DNA from: Clostridia bacterium
Lineage (GTDB): Bacteria; Bacillota_A; Clostridia; Oscillospirales; CAG-272
Assembly: GCA_017414585.1 (NCBI GenBank)
Contig: JAFQLN010000115.1
Coordinates: 1 to 13,573, forward strand
Length of the DNA stretch: 13,573 bases
Direction of reading: 5' to 3'
Position numbers and translations under genes: made by a program. Below the pieces are notes generated by a model. It did no database searches, was not told the origin of the DNA, and saw only the letters and a program-made list of their open reading frames with translations. Positions 1 through 8,000 of the stretch are shown one piece after another (the first letter of the stretch is position 1; every line of letters begins with the position of its first letter).

Positions 1-1
1 C

Positions 2-274
2 TATGACCTCATGCTTGGTGAAAAGCTTACACGTGACCCCGAATCAAAGGAAATGCTTGATATCATTTTCGATGGCATATCCTTTGACGCAGGCGTAAGC
101 TATTTCGGATTTAGCGAGGGCTTGAGAAAGCTGTTCTATCTCCCCAGCACGCTCATCCTTAATGGCGACGGCGCAGGTCGTTTCGCATCTTACCTTGCGA
201 CCAATCAGCCTTCGTCGAAAGCGGCTATCGAGCAGTTCAATGCCGATGTTGCAGCTATTCCGGATGCTGAATAA
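2..274 (+). CDS. Extracellular solute-binding protein, C-terminal end (partial)
   Basis: This is the last 90 codons of a gene that enters from the left edge and stops with TAA at 272-274. The visible part reads as the C-terminal lobe of a family 1-type ABC substrate-binding lipoprotein: 'DPESKEMLDIIFDG' followed by 'FDAGVSYFGF', then 'FASYLATNQPSSKAAIEQFN', the alanine-rich final helix usual for these proteins. Such proteins sit outside the membrane, tethered by a lipid, and hand a sugar or oligosaccharide to an ABC permease. The ligand cannot be told from this fragment. The signal peptide and N-terminal lobe lie outside the window. A terminator follows directly, so it is the last gene of its transcript. 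Family assignment is by remembered resemblance only. Confidence 0.7.
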   Translation, partial: YDLMLGEKLTRDPESKEMLDIIFDGISFDAGVSYFGFSEGLRKLFYLPSTLILNGDGAGRFASYLATNQPSSKAAIEQFNADVAAIPDAE

Positions 275-301
275 TCGTTAATAGGTTTTTAATTGTTTAT
301 A

Positions 302-338
302 AAATCCCTGGCAGATTTGTTGTCTGCCGGGGATTTTT
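302..338 (+). terminator. Rho-independent terminator after the solute-binding protein gene
   Basis: A 14-base-pair stem (302-315 with 323-336, one U-G wobble) closes a 7-base loop (316-322) and runs into a T tract at 334-338. It lies 28 bases past the stop codon at 274 and closes the upstream transcript. Confidence 0.9.
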
Positions 339-353
339 ATGTATTGTTATAAC

Positions 354-382
354 TTGACAAAGTATTACCAATATGCTATAAT
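354..382 (+). promoter_or_regulatory. Consensus sigma-A promoter with extended -10
   Basis: TTGACA at 354-359 and TATAAT at 377-382 are separated by exactly 17 bases, and TGC at 374-376 supplies the extended -10 TGn motif. Transcription should start near 389. It drives the truncated permease and, as the DNA now reads, would run on into argD. It is as strong as a housekeeping promoter can look. A 12-base direct repeat (338-349 and 391-402) flanks it. Confidence 0.93.
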
Positions 383-445
383 TGTAAAAGTATGTATTGT
401 TAACGGTAAGCTTTCTTCCGGACGGTACATTTTAAGGTGATATAT

Positions 446-472
446 ATGATTTTTGGGAGATTTACAATATGA
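446..472 (+). CDS. Possible 8-codon leader ORF upstream of the permease
   Basis: An ATG at 446 is preceded by a good Shine-Dalgarno sequence (AAGGTGA, 434-440) and encodes MIFGRFTI. Its stop TGA (470-472) overlaps the permease ATG (469-471) in an ATGA arrangement typical of translational coupling. The peptide has no recognisable attenuation signature such as a run of one amino acid, and no companion hairpin was found. It may be chance, because a second usable site (GGGAG, 455-459) serves the permease start directly. Confidence 0.25.
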   Translation: MIFGRFTI

Positions 473-861
473 CTGCGTTATTTATTATGCTTCGTAATGT
501 TATAGTTTTTGTTGCTTTGGCTGTGCCCGGATTTCTTTTGGTGAAAACCGGATTTTTAAAACAAGAGCAGTCGGGTGTACTATCAAAGCTGCTTATGTAT
601 GTCGGCATGCCGTTTCTTATTTTGTCGAGCACTATAGATAAAATTACATTCAGTGCGGAGCTTATACTTACCATTTTAGTCGTCGCATTTATCGGTATCG
701 TATATACTCTTTTTATGTTTTCTCTACTACACCGAACCGTGCGCACGGCTGGCACAGATGCTCTGCGAACGGACCGGCATGAAGAAAGTGTTCTTCGGCA
801 ATTCCGGTGCGGAAGCGAACGAGTGCGTGATCAAGGTTGCGCGCAAGTATGCAGCCGATAA
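469..861 (+). pseudogene. AEC-family permease, N-terminal fragment with a foreign tail
   Basis: The ATG at 469 has GGGAG nine bases upstream. Codons 1-84 encode the start of an AEC (auxin efflux carrier-like) permease: three hydrophobic segments at about residues 5-25, 36-55 and 64-85, with 'LSKLLMYVGMPFLILS' matching the family's conserved second helix. Full-length members have about 300 residues and ten helices and export or exchange organic anions or amino acids at the inner membrane. After about residue 84 (base 720) the frame reads argD DNA out of phase, giving a charged meaningless tail to the stop at 861. The upstream part is T-rich at third codon positions, unlike the C/G-rich arg genes that follow. 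It cannot make a working transporter as written. Family call is fairly secure; whether the break is biological is not. Confidence 0.75.
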
Positions 862-1663
862 AAAGGGCGCAGAATACTCGACCATCATCACGCTGAAAAA
901 CAGTTTCCACGGCCGTACCCTCACCACTCTTTCCGCAACCGGACAGGATCACTATCACGAACTGTTCCAGCCCCTCACGCCCGGTTTTGTTCACGCAGCT
1001 GCCGGAGATATGGACGAACTGAAAAAGCTCGCTTCCGAAAATAAAACTGCCGCTGTGATCATCGAATGCGTGCAGGGCGAAGGCGGCGTCATCGCTCTCG
1101 ACGCGGAATATGTCAAACAGCTGCGCGCATTTACGGAAGAAAACGACATCCTCCTCGCCGTGGACGAAGTGCAGACCGGCAATGGACGTACCGGTGAACT
1201 GTATGCGTACATGAACTACGGCATCATGCCCGATCTCGTTTCAACAGCCAAGGGCATCGGCGGCGGACTTCCCCTCGGCGCGTGCCTGATGAGCGAAAAG
1301 GTCGAAAATGTCCTCGGATTCGGTGACCACGGCTCCACATTCGGCGGCAATCCCGTCTGCTGTGCCGGTGCGATTTCCGTGATCGAACGGATTGACCGCG
1401 AACTCCTCGACGGCGTAAAGAAGAAGAGCGCGTATATCTTTGAAAGCCTCAAGGATGCACAAGGCGTGGAAGCTGTCAGCGGCATGGGTCTGATGATCGG
1501 CATCAAGACGACCAAACCCGCCGGCGAAGTCCTCAAAGCCTGCATGGAAAAAGGCGTGCTCTGCCTGACTGCCAAGGATAAAGTCAGACTTCTGCCCGCT
1601 CTCAATATTCCGGACGACATCCTCGCGGAAGCGATTGCCGTTATCAAAGAGGCGTGCAGATAA
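758..1663 (+). CDS. argD: Acetylornithine aminotransferase, lacking its N-terminus
   Basis: ArgD is a cytosolic PLP enzyme that transfers the amino group from glutamate to N-acetylglutamate semialdehyde, forming N-acetylornithine for arginine synthesis. The sequence shows 'FGNSGAEANE', the PLP-contact loop 'AVDEVQTGNGRTG', the Schiff-base lysine in 'STAKGIGGGLPLGA' (Lys165 counted from the ATG at 758) and 'HGSTFGGNPVCC'. Homology actually starts in this frame at about 722 (LYYTEP..., directly after the permease fragment), but the first Met is at 758 and has no ribosome binding site. The family is near 390-400 residues; about 80 N-terminal residues are missing, so the protein is probably non-functional if the DNA is real. 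It would head the arg operon, yet the argCJB genes that often precede argD are absent. Identity is secure; expression is not. Confidence 0.88.
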   Translation: MLCERTGMKKVFFGNSGAEANECVIKVARKYAADKKGAEYSTIITLKNSFHGRTLTTLSATGQDHYHELFQPLTPGFVHAAAGDMDELKKLASENKTAAVIIECVQGEGGVIALDAEYVKQLRAFTEENDILLAVDEVQTGNGRTGELYAYMNYGIMPDLVSTAKGIGGGLPLGACLMSEKVENVLGFGDHGSTFGGNPVCCAGAISVIERIDRELLDGVKKKSAYIFESLKDAQGVEAVSGMGLMIGIKTTKPAGEVLKACMEKGVLCLTAKDKVRLLPALNIPDDILAEAIAVIKEACR

Positions 1664-1726
1664 GCGAAAATTTCTCGCGTGAAGCAGTATAAGAATCAAT
1701 AAACACTTTGATAAGGAGACTTTAAA

Positions 1727-2818
1727 ATGGAAGCATTAACCGGAAAAGAACGGATTTCCCGCATCCTGCGCCACGAAAAAGTGGACCGTATAGGCGTTTA
1801 TGAGCATTTCTGGGGTGATACCCACCGTGAGTGGACACAGAATCAGGGCTGTCCCGGTGATTTCAATCGTGAATTCGGTTTTGATATGGCTGAATGCTGG
1901 CCTACCAGCTGGGTAGCCAGACTGGACTTTAAGCCGGAGGTTGTTGCGGAGGATGAGGATACAATCACCATGCTCGACGGCAACTGGGCAACGCTTCGCC
2001 GCCATAAGAAGCATGACAGCACCCCCGAACACGTCGCATTCGGTGTCGATGAGCGCGAAAAGTGGGAGGAATGGGTAAAGCCCCTGCTTATGGATGAAGC
2101 GACTTTTGAGCGCCGCATCAATTTCGGCGCATACCGCAATTCAAAGGCATACTGTGAAGAACACGGTCTGTTTTTCATGTGGAGCGGTGTCAATGTGTTT
2201 GAATGCATCCATCCCGTCATCGGTCATGTTGAAATGCTGGCAGCGATGATTTACGATCCCGAATGGATTGAAGATATGTGCAATACCTATGCCGATCTGA
2301 CGATCAAGGCGCAGAAACTGCTCTTTGAACGCGAGGGTATTCCGGACGGTATCTGGTATTATGAAGACATGGGTTACAAAGGCGCGCCGTTCATGTCGCC
2401 TGCCATGTATGACCGATTCCTCTATCCGGCACACAAAAAGACCTGCGACTATGCGCACAGTCTCGGACTGCCGGTCATTATGCATTCATGCGGTTTTGTG
2501 GAACCCCTTCTTGACGGCATGATCCGTGCGGGAATCAATGCGCTGCAGGTTATCGAGATCAAGGCAGGCATGGATCTCTTGCGCATTTACAAAAATCACG
2601 GTGACAAGATTGCGCTCATCGGCGGTAATGACGTACGCGAACTTTACACCAATGATTATGCCCGCATTGATGCCGAACTGGAAAAGAAAATTCCCGTTGT
2701 CAAAGAAGGCTACGGATACGTGGTACACTCGGACCACTCGATCCCCAAAACAGTGAATTATAAGACATACAAGCATTTTCTTGAGAAGGCACTGGAACTG
2801 GGTCGTTACGAAGACTGA
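1727..2818 (+). CDS. UroD / corrinoid methyltransferase-like protein
   Basis: This 363-residue protein belongs to the uroporphyrinogen decarboxylase superfamily, which includes true HemE and the MtaA/MtbA-type zinc methyltransferases. The fold's signatures are visible: 'LTGKERISRILRHEKVDRI' at the N-terminus, a likely zinc motif HSCG at residues 253-256, 'ALIGGND' after it and the C-terminal 'HSDHSIP' at 334-340. It lacks features that would make it a convincing HemE, and the HxCG motif points to a zinc-bound thiol or methyl-transfer type; the substrate is unknown. The start is fixed by AAGGAG (1713-1718) eight bases before the ATG. It lies between argD and argF, where no arginine enzyme of this family is known. 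It uses GAG for Glu repeatedly, whereas argF next door uses essentially only GAA, which hints at a separate origin. No terminator separates it from argD; a hairpin follows it. Confidence 0.8.
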   Translation: MEALTGKERISRILRHEKVDRIGVYEHFWGDTHREWTQNQGCPGDFNREFGFDMAECWPTSWVARLDFKPEVVAEDEDTITMLDGNWATLRRHKKHDSTPEHVAFGVDEREKWEEWVKPLLMDEATFERRINFGAYRNSKAYCEEHGLFFMWSGVNVFECIHPVIGHVEMLAAMIYDPEWIEDMCNTYADLTIKAQKLLFEREGIPDGIWYYEDMGYKGAPFMSPAMYDRFLYPAHKKTCDYAHSLGLPVIMHSCGFVEPLLDGMIRAGINALQVIEIKAGMDLLRIYKNHGDKIALIGGNDVRELYTNDYARIDAELEKKIPVVKEGYGYVVHSDHSIPKTVNYKTYKHFLEKALELGRYED

Positions 2819-2900
2819 ACTTTCCCGCAGGGTTTGAAGCTGTATTGAAAACAGAAACCGGGTCGTCCAGATATCATCGAAGGATGCTAACACCTGACAG

Positions 2901-2938
2901 GGGGAGAGAGAAAACTTTTGCAAAAGGTCTCTCTCCCT
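2901..2938 (+). repeat. Inverted repeat (hairpin) between the UroD-like gene and argF
   Basis: A 10-base-pair arm pair (2901-2910 with 2929-2938; nine Watson-Crick pairs plus one closing G-U) encloses an inner palindrome CTTTTGCAAAAG at 2915-2926. The hairpin is strong, but the bases after it are pyrimidine-mixed (TCCTTCTCTCC), not a T tract, so it is not a standard terminator. It could be an mRNA-stabilising or processing hairpin, a leaky terminator, or a copy of a dispersed intergenic repeat. The rest of the 2819-2991 gap shows no convincing promoter. Confidence 0.6.
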
Positions 2939-2991
2939 CCTTCTCTCCAGCATACTGAAAATTTGCTCAAATCATATTCCGGAGAACCATC

Positions 2992-3984
2992 ATGAACCTT
3001 AAAAATAAATCTTTCCTCAAACTCCTCGACTTTACCCCCGCTGAAATTCTCGGACTGATTGATCTGTCCGCGGATCTCAAGGCGAAAAAGAAAGCAGGGG
3101 TTCCGCATCGTCTGTGCGAAGGCAAAAATATTGCCCTCGTTTTTGAAAAAACCAGCACCAGAACGCGCTGTGCCTTTGAAGTGGCTGCGGCTGACCTCGG
3201 CATGCACCCCGTCTATCTCGATCCCAAGTCCTCCCAGATCGGCAAGAAGGAATCCATCGCCGATACCGCACGTGTGCTCGGAAGAATGTTCGACGGTATC
3301 GAATACCGCGGTTACGGACAACAAATCGTTGAAGACCTTGCGAAATTCTCCGGCGTGCCGGTCTGGAACGGTCTGACCAATGAATTCCATCCCACCCAGA
3401 TTCTCGCTGACTTCCTCACCATCCGCGAACATTTCGGCAAGCTCGCCGGCATCAAGCTCGTCTACATGGGCGACGCCAGATACAACATGGGCAACTCTCT
3501 CATGGTCGGTGCGGCTAAGATGGGTATGCATTTCGTGGCGTGCGCTCCGAAGGCGTACTTCCCGAATGCGGAACTCGTTGCACAGTGCGAAGCTGTCGCT
3601 AAGGAAACCGGCGCTGTGCTTGAATTCATCGAAGATCCGATGGAAGCCACCAAGGGTGCCGACGTCATCTACACCGATGTGTGGGTGTCCATGGGCGAAC
3701 CGGCGGAAGTCTGGAAGGAAAGAATCGACGCACTCCTGCCCTATCAGGTCAACGCCGCTCTCATGGCGAACGCAGGAAAACAGTGCCGCTTCATGCACTG
3801 TCTGCCCGCATTCCACGACCTTGGCACGGAAACCGGACGCGAAATCTATGAAAAATTCGGCATTGACTGCATGGAAGTTACCGACGAAGTGTTTGAATCC
3901 GAACAGTCCATCGTCTTTGACGAAGCCGAAAACAGAATGCATACCATCAAGGCGGTTATGGCGGCAACCCTCGCCGACCTTTGA
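2992..3984 (+). CDS. argF: Ornithine carbamoyltransferase
   Basis: ArgF condenses carbamoyl phosphate with ornithine to give citrulline in the cytosol, as a trimer. All signature motifs are present in the 330-residue product, the normal family length: the carbamoyl-phosphate loop S55-T-R-T-R59, 'FHPTQ' at 132-136, '[11 protein letters not shown]' at 159-169 and the ornithine/catalytic 'HCLPAFHD' at 269-276 with Cys270. The ATG at 2992 has GGAG (2981-2984) seven bases upstream. carA begins 23 bases after the stop, so carbamoyl phosphate producer and consumer are co-transcribed, which suits arginine rather than pyrimidine supply. The enzyme could in principle run in the catabolic direction, but the neighbours favour biosynthesis. 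No lost residue was seen. Confidence 0.97.
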   Translation: MNLKNKSFLKLLDFTPAEILGLIDLSADLKAKKKAGVPHRLCEGKNIALVFEKTSTRTRCAFEVAAADLGMHPVYLDPKSSQIGKKESIADTARVLGRMFDGIEYRGYGQQIVEDLAKFSGVPVWNGLTNEFHPTQILADFLTIREHFGKLAGIKLVYMGDARYNMGNSLMVGAAKMGMHFVACAPKAYFPNAELVAQCEAVAKETGAVLEFIEDPMEATKGADVIYTDVWVSMGEPAEVWKERIDALLPYQVNAALMANAGKQCRFMHCLPAFHDLGTETGREIYEKFGIDCMEVTDEVFESEQSIVFDEAENRMHTIKAVMAATLADL

Positions 3985-4007
3985 TCAATACAAAAAAAGA
4001 GGCATAT

Positions 4008-5072
4008 ATGGCTAAAAAAGCATATCTGGTACTCGAAAACGGCATGGTCTTTGCAGGCGTGCAGGCGGGTGCTGACATAGAAGCTGTCGGAGAAGCGGTT
4101 TTTTCGACCGGCGTTGTCGGCTACCTCGAAACGCTGACCGATCCCGCATACACCGGACAGATTGTCATCCATACCTTCCCCCTCATCGGCAACTACGGCA
4201 CAATCAGCGCCGACCTCGGTGAAAAATGCACTGTGCGCGGTTATGTGTGCAGGGAAATCTGCGAAGATCCGTCGAATTTCCGTACCGATTCCTCCCTTAT
4301 CGAATATCTGAAAAAAGAAAATATCTGCGTTCTCACCGGCGTGGACACCCGTGCACTGACCCGTGTACTGCGGGACAACGGTACGATGAACGCAAAAATC
4401 TGCGCAGAAATCCCCGAAAACACGGACGATATCCGCTCCTATACCATCGGACGTGCCTTTGCCGAAGCGGGATGTACGGAAAAAACCGTGTATCCTGCCA
4501 AAGGGGAAGAAAACTACCGTGTCACCGTGCTCGACTGCGGCGTGACCGGCGATATCATCGAAGCACTCACCGAACGCGGATGCACCGTCACCCGTGTGCC
4601 CTACGATACGACCGTGGAAGAGATCTTTGTCAGCGGTCCGGACGGCATCGTGCTGTCTCCCGGTCCCGGCGATCCCGCACAGTGCTCCGGCGTGATCCAT
4701 GAAATCCGCAAGCTCATCGGCAAACGTCCCGTGTTCGGCATCGGACTCGGACATCAGCTTGCGGCTCTGGCATCCGGTGCAAAGACAGTGAAGCTGCCGT
4801 ACGGACACCGCGGACTCAGCCAGCCCGTCAGACAGGTCGGCGGCACGAGAACCTATATCACCGCGCAGAATCACGGCTATGCGGTTGTTCCCGAAAGCCT
4901 GCCCCTCGGCGCACGTGTTTCCTACGTGAACGCGAACGACCGTACCTGTGAAGGCGTGGATTACAGAGGACAGAAGTGCTTCACCGTGCAGTTTACGCCG
5001 AACGCGGACACCTCTTTCCTCTACGACCAGTTTGTTACCATGATGGGAGGCAGCAGAAATGCCCAAAGATAA
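4008..5072 (+). CDS. carA: Carbamoyl phosphate synthase small subunit, glutaminase residues lost
   Basis: CarA normally hydrolyses glutamine and passes ammonia to CarB. The 354-residue protein keeps the N-terminal CPSase_sm domain ('GNYGT', 'GVDTRALTR') and the class I amidotransferase fold ('LSPGPGDP', 'YITAQNHGYAV'). However, the nucleophile motif GICLGHQ reads GIGLGHQ (Gly246), and the His/Glu pair of QFHPE reads QFTPN (Thr330, Asn332), followed by a short deletion before DT. All three triad residues are therefore gone, each by a change of at least two bases in its codon, so a single sequencing error cannot explain it. The subunit probably only stabilises CarB, which would then use free ammonia. 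I chose the ATG at 4008 because GAGG (3999-4002) lies five bases before it and family members begin close to 'AYLVLENG'. It overlaps carB by 14 bases, implying coupled translation. Confidence 0.95.
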   Translation: MAKKAYLVLENGMVFAGVQAGADIEAVGEAVFSTGVVGYLETLTDPAYTGQIVIHTFPLIGNYGTISADLGEKCTVRGYVCREICEDPSNFRTDSSLIEYLKKENICVLTGVDTRALTRVLRDNGTMNAKICAEIPENTDDIRSYTIGRAFAEAGCTEKTVYPAKGEENYRVTVLDCGVTGDIIEALTERGCTVTRVPYDTTVEEIFVSGPDGIVLSPGPGDPAQCSGVIHEIRKLIGKRPVFGIGLGHQLAALASGAKTVKLPYGHRGLSQPVRQVGGTRTYITAQNHGYAVVPESLPLGARVSYVNANDRTCEGVDYRGQKCFTVQFTPNADTSFLYDQFVTMMGGSRNAQR

Positions 5073-8000
5073 AAGTATACGCAAGGTTCTTGTGATCGGA
5101 TCCGGTCCGATCGTCATCGGGCAGGCGGCGGAATTCGACTATGCGGGTGCGCAGGCGTGCCGTGTTCTCCGTGCGGAAGGCATCAATGTCGTGCTCGTCA
5201 ACTCCAATCCCGCCACCATCATGACCGACAAAAATCTCGCGGATGAAATCTACCTCGAACCGCTGAATGCAGAAACAGTCCGCAGAATCATTGACAAGGA
5301 ACGTCCCGACGGACTTTTAGCAGGTCTGGGCGGACAGACGGGTCTGACCATCGCCATGCAGCTTTCCCGGGACGGAACGCTCGAAAAATACGGCGTGCGT
5401 CTGCTCGGCTCCGGCATCGACGCCATTGACAAGGCGGAGGACAGAGAGCTGTTCCGCGATACCATGCGCGAAATCGGTCAGCCGTGCGTGCCTTCCGAGA
5501 TTGCCAACGACGTCGAAACCGCTGTCAGAATTGCCGAAGAAATCGGATATCCCATCATCGTGCGTCCCGCATTTACTCTCGGCGGAACGGGCGGCGGCAT
5601 TGCGGCGGATGAAGAAGAACTCCGAATCATTGCGCGTTCCGGACTTGACCTTTCCCCGATTACGCAGGTGCTGATCGAAAAATGCATCTCCGGCTGGAAG
5701 GAAATCGAATTTGAAACCATGCGCGACGCGGCGGGCAATGCCATTGCGGTCTGCTCCATGGAAAACGTCGATCCGGTCGGTGTGCACACGGGTGACTCCA
5801 TTGTTGTAGCTCCTGCACTGACGCTTTCTCCGAAAGAATATTCCATGCTCCGTTCGGCTGCACTCGATATGATCGAGAAAATCGGCATCGTCGGCGGATG
5901 CAACTGTCAGTTCGCACTCAATCCCGATTCGTTTGAATATGCTGTCATCGAAGTCAATCCCCGCGTATCCCGTTCGTCGGCGCTGGCATCGAAGGCAACC
6001 GGCTATCCGATTGCGAAGATTACAACCAAAATCGCGCTCGGCTATACCTTGGACGAAATAAAAAACGACATTACCGGCACCACTTCCGCGTGCTTTGAAC
6101 CGACGGTGGACTATGTCGTTGTGAAATTCCCGAAGTGGCCGTTTGATAAATTCGCAGGCTCGTCGAGAAAGCTCGGCACACAGATGAAGGCGACCGGGGA
6201 AGTCATGTCCATCGCACCGTCGTTTGAAATGGCGCTCATGAAAGCTGTGCGCGGAGCGGAAATTTCGCTTGATACGCTCAATGCCGTGCCCCTCAGCGAT
6301 AAGCCGCTAAGAGAAAGACTTGCCGAGCAGGACGACCGCAGAATTTTCACGGTGTTTGAAGCGATCAAAGCGGGTATGTCCCTCGATGAAATTTTTGCTA
6401 TTACCAAAATCGACCGCTTCTTCCTCGCAAAGTTCAAAAAACTGGCGGATTTTGAAGAAAAAATCAAGAACCGCGGTGCAATTTCCGAAGAAGACTATAT
6501 GCAGGCGAAAGAATTCGGCTATCCGGATACCGCAGTCAAACGCCTTTCCGGTGCAGTCGAACTGCCCGAGAGCCGCCTGATTTATAAAATGGTCGATACC
6601 TGCGCGGCGGAATTTGAAGCGGAAACGCCGTACTTCTACTCAGCATATTCCCCCAGCGACTCTGCCGACTGCGAATCCCGTTCGTTCAGAAGAAGCGGAC
6701 GCGATGTCATCATCGTCCTTGGCTCCGGTCCCATCCGCATCGGACAGGGCATTGAGTTTGACTACAGCTCCGTGCACTGCGTCTGGACGCTCAGAAAAAT
6801 GGGCTATGATGTCGTCATCATCAACAATAACCCAGAAACTGTCTCCACGGACTACGACACGGCGGACAGACTTTACTTCGAGCCGCTGTATCCGGAAGAT
6901 GTGATGAACATCATCAACGTGGAAAAGCCCATCGGCGTTGTTGTGGCGTTCGGCGGACAGACCGCGATCAAGCTCACGCAGTTCCTCGATCAGGCAGGCA
7001 TCCCGATCCTCGGCACCTCCGCGGACGGTATTGACCTGGCGGAAGACCGCGCGCGCTTTGACGCTCTTCTGGAATCGTTCGGCATTTCCAGACCGAAGGG
7101 CATGGGCGTGAATACGGTTGAGGAAGCAGTCGCGGCGGCGGAAAGCCTCGGCTATCCCGTCCTGCTCCGTCCGTCCTATGTCATCGGCGGACAGAACATG
7201 ACGATTTCCAGAAGCCGCGAACATACCGTGCGCTATATGGAAACCATCCTCTCCGGCGGCATCGACAACCCGGTGCTCGTGGATAAATATATGCCCGGCA
7301 CGGAACTGGAAGTAGATGTAATCTCCGACGGGGAAGATGTGCTCATTCCCGGTATCATGGAGCATATCGAACGGGCGGGCGTGCATTCCGGCGACTCGAT
7401 TGCCGTATACCCGCCGTATAATCTCAGCGATAAATTCCTCACAAAGATTTGCCGCAGTTCGGAAAAGCTCGCGCTGGCACTCGGTACGAAGGGTCTGGTC
7501 AACATCCAGTATCTCATCTACGAGGATGAACTGTACGTCATCGAAGTCAACCCGCGCGCATCGAGAACCGTTCCGTATATCTCAAAAGTGACGAATGTTC
7601 CGATGGTGGATCTTGCGTCCCGCGTTATGCTCGGCGAAAAGCTCGCCAATCTCGGCTACGGTACGGGACTTTACCGCACACCGCCGTATTACGCTGTCAA
7701 AGTGCCGGTGTTCTCCTTTGAAAAGCTGAACGACGCGAACTCCATCCTCGGGCCCGAAATGAAGTCCACGGGTGAAGTCCTCGGCATTGGCAAGAACATG
7801 GCGGAAGCACTGTACAAGGGTCTGACCGCGGCGGGATTCTCCGTTCCGGCTCCGCAGAAGCGCGGGGAATCCGGCGTGCTCATCAGCGTGGAAGAAAACG
7901 ACTACTGGGAAATCATCTCGACTGCAAAGCGGTTCTACGACCTTGGCTTGAAGCTGTATGCAACCAGCGGCACCGCATCGGCAATCGCACAGCTCGGCAT

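Noticed and set aside
1664..1726. Terminator or promoter between argD and the UroD-like gene
   Set aside because: Only a four-base stem (GCGA/TCGC) is visible and there is no T tract or -35/-10 pair.
2847..2875. Possible promoter ahead of argF (TTGAAA with a distant AGATAT)
   Set aside because: The -10 match is poor and the spacing is 18; far weaker than the two promoters accepted in this window.
3981..4007. Earlier TTG start for carA, overlapping the argF stop
   Set aside because: It would add nine residues not seen in CarA, while the ATG at 4008 has GAGG at a proper distance.
3846..5117. Long antisense open frame (about 420 codons) opposite carA
   Set aside because: It lies wholly against argF/carA, matches no family I recognise, and its length follows from the codon bias of the sense genes. 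Similar antisense frames at 2887-3942, 6640-7386 and 8344-9138 were dismissed for the same reason.
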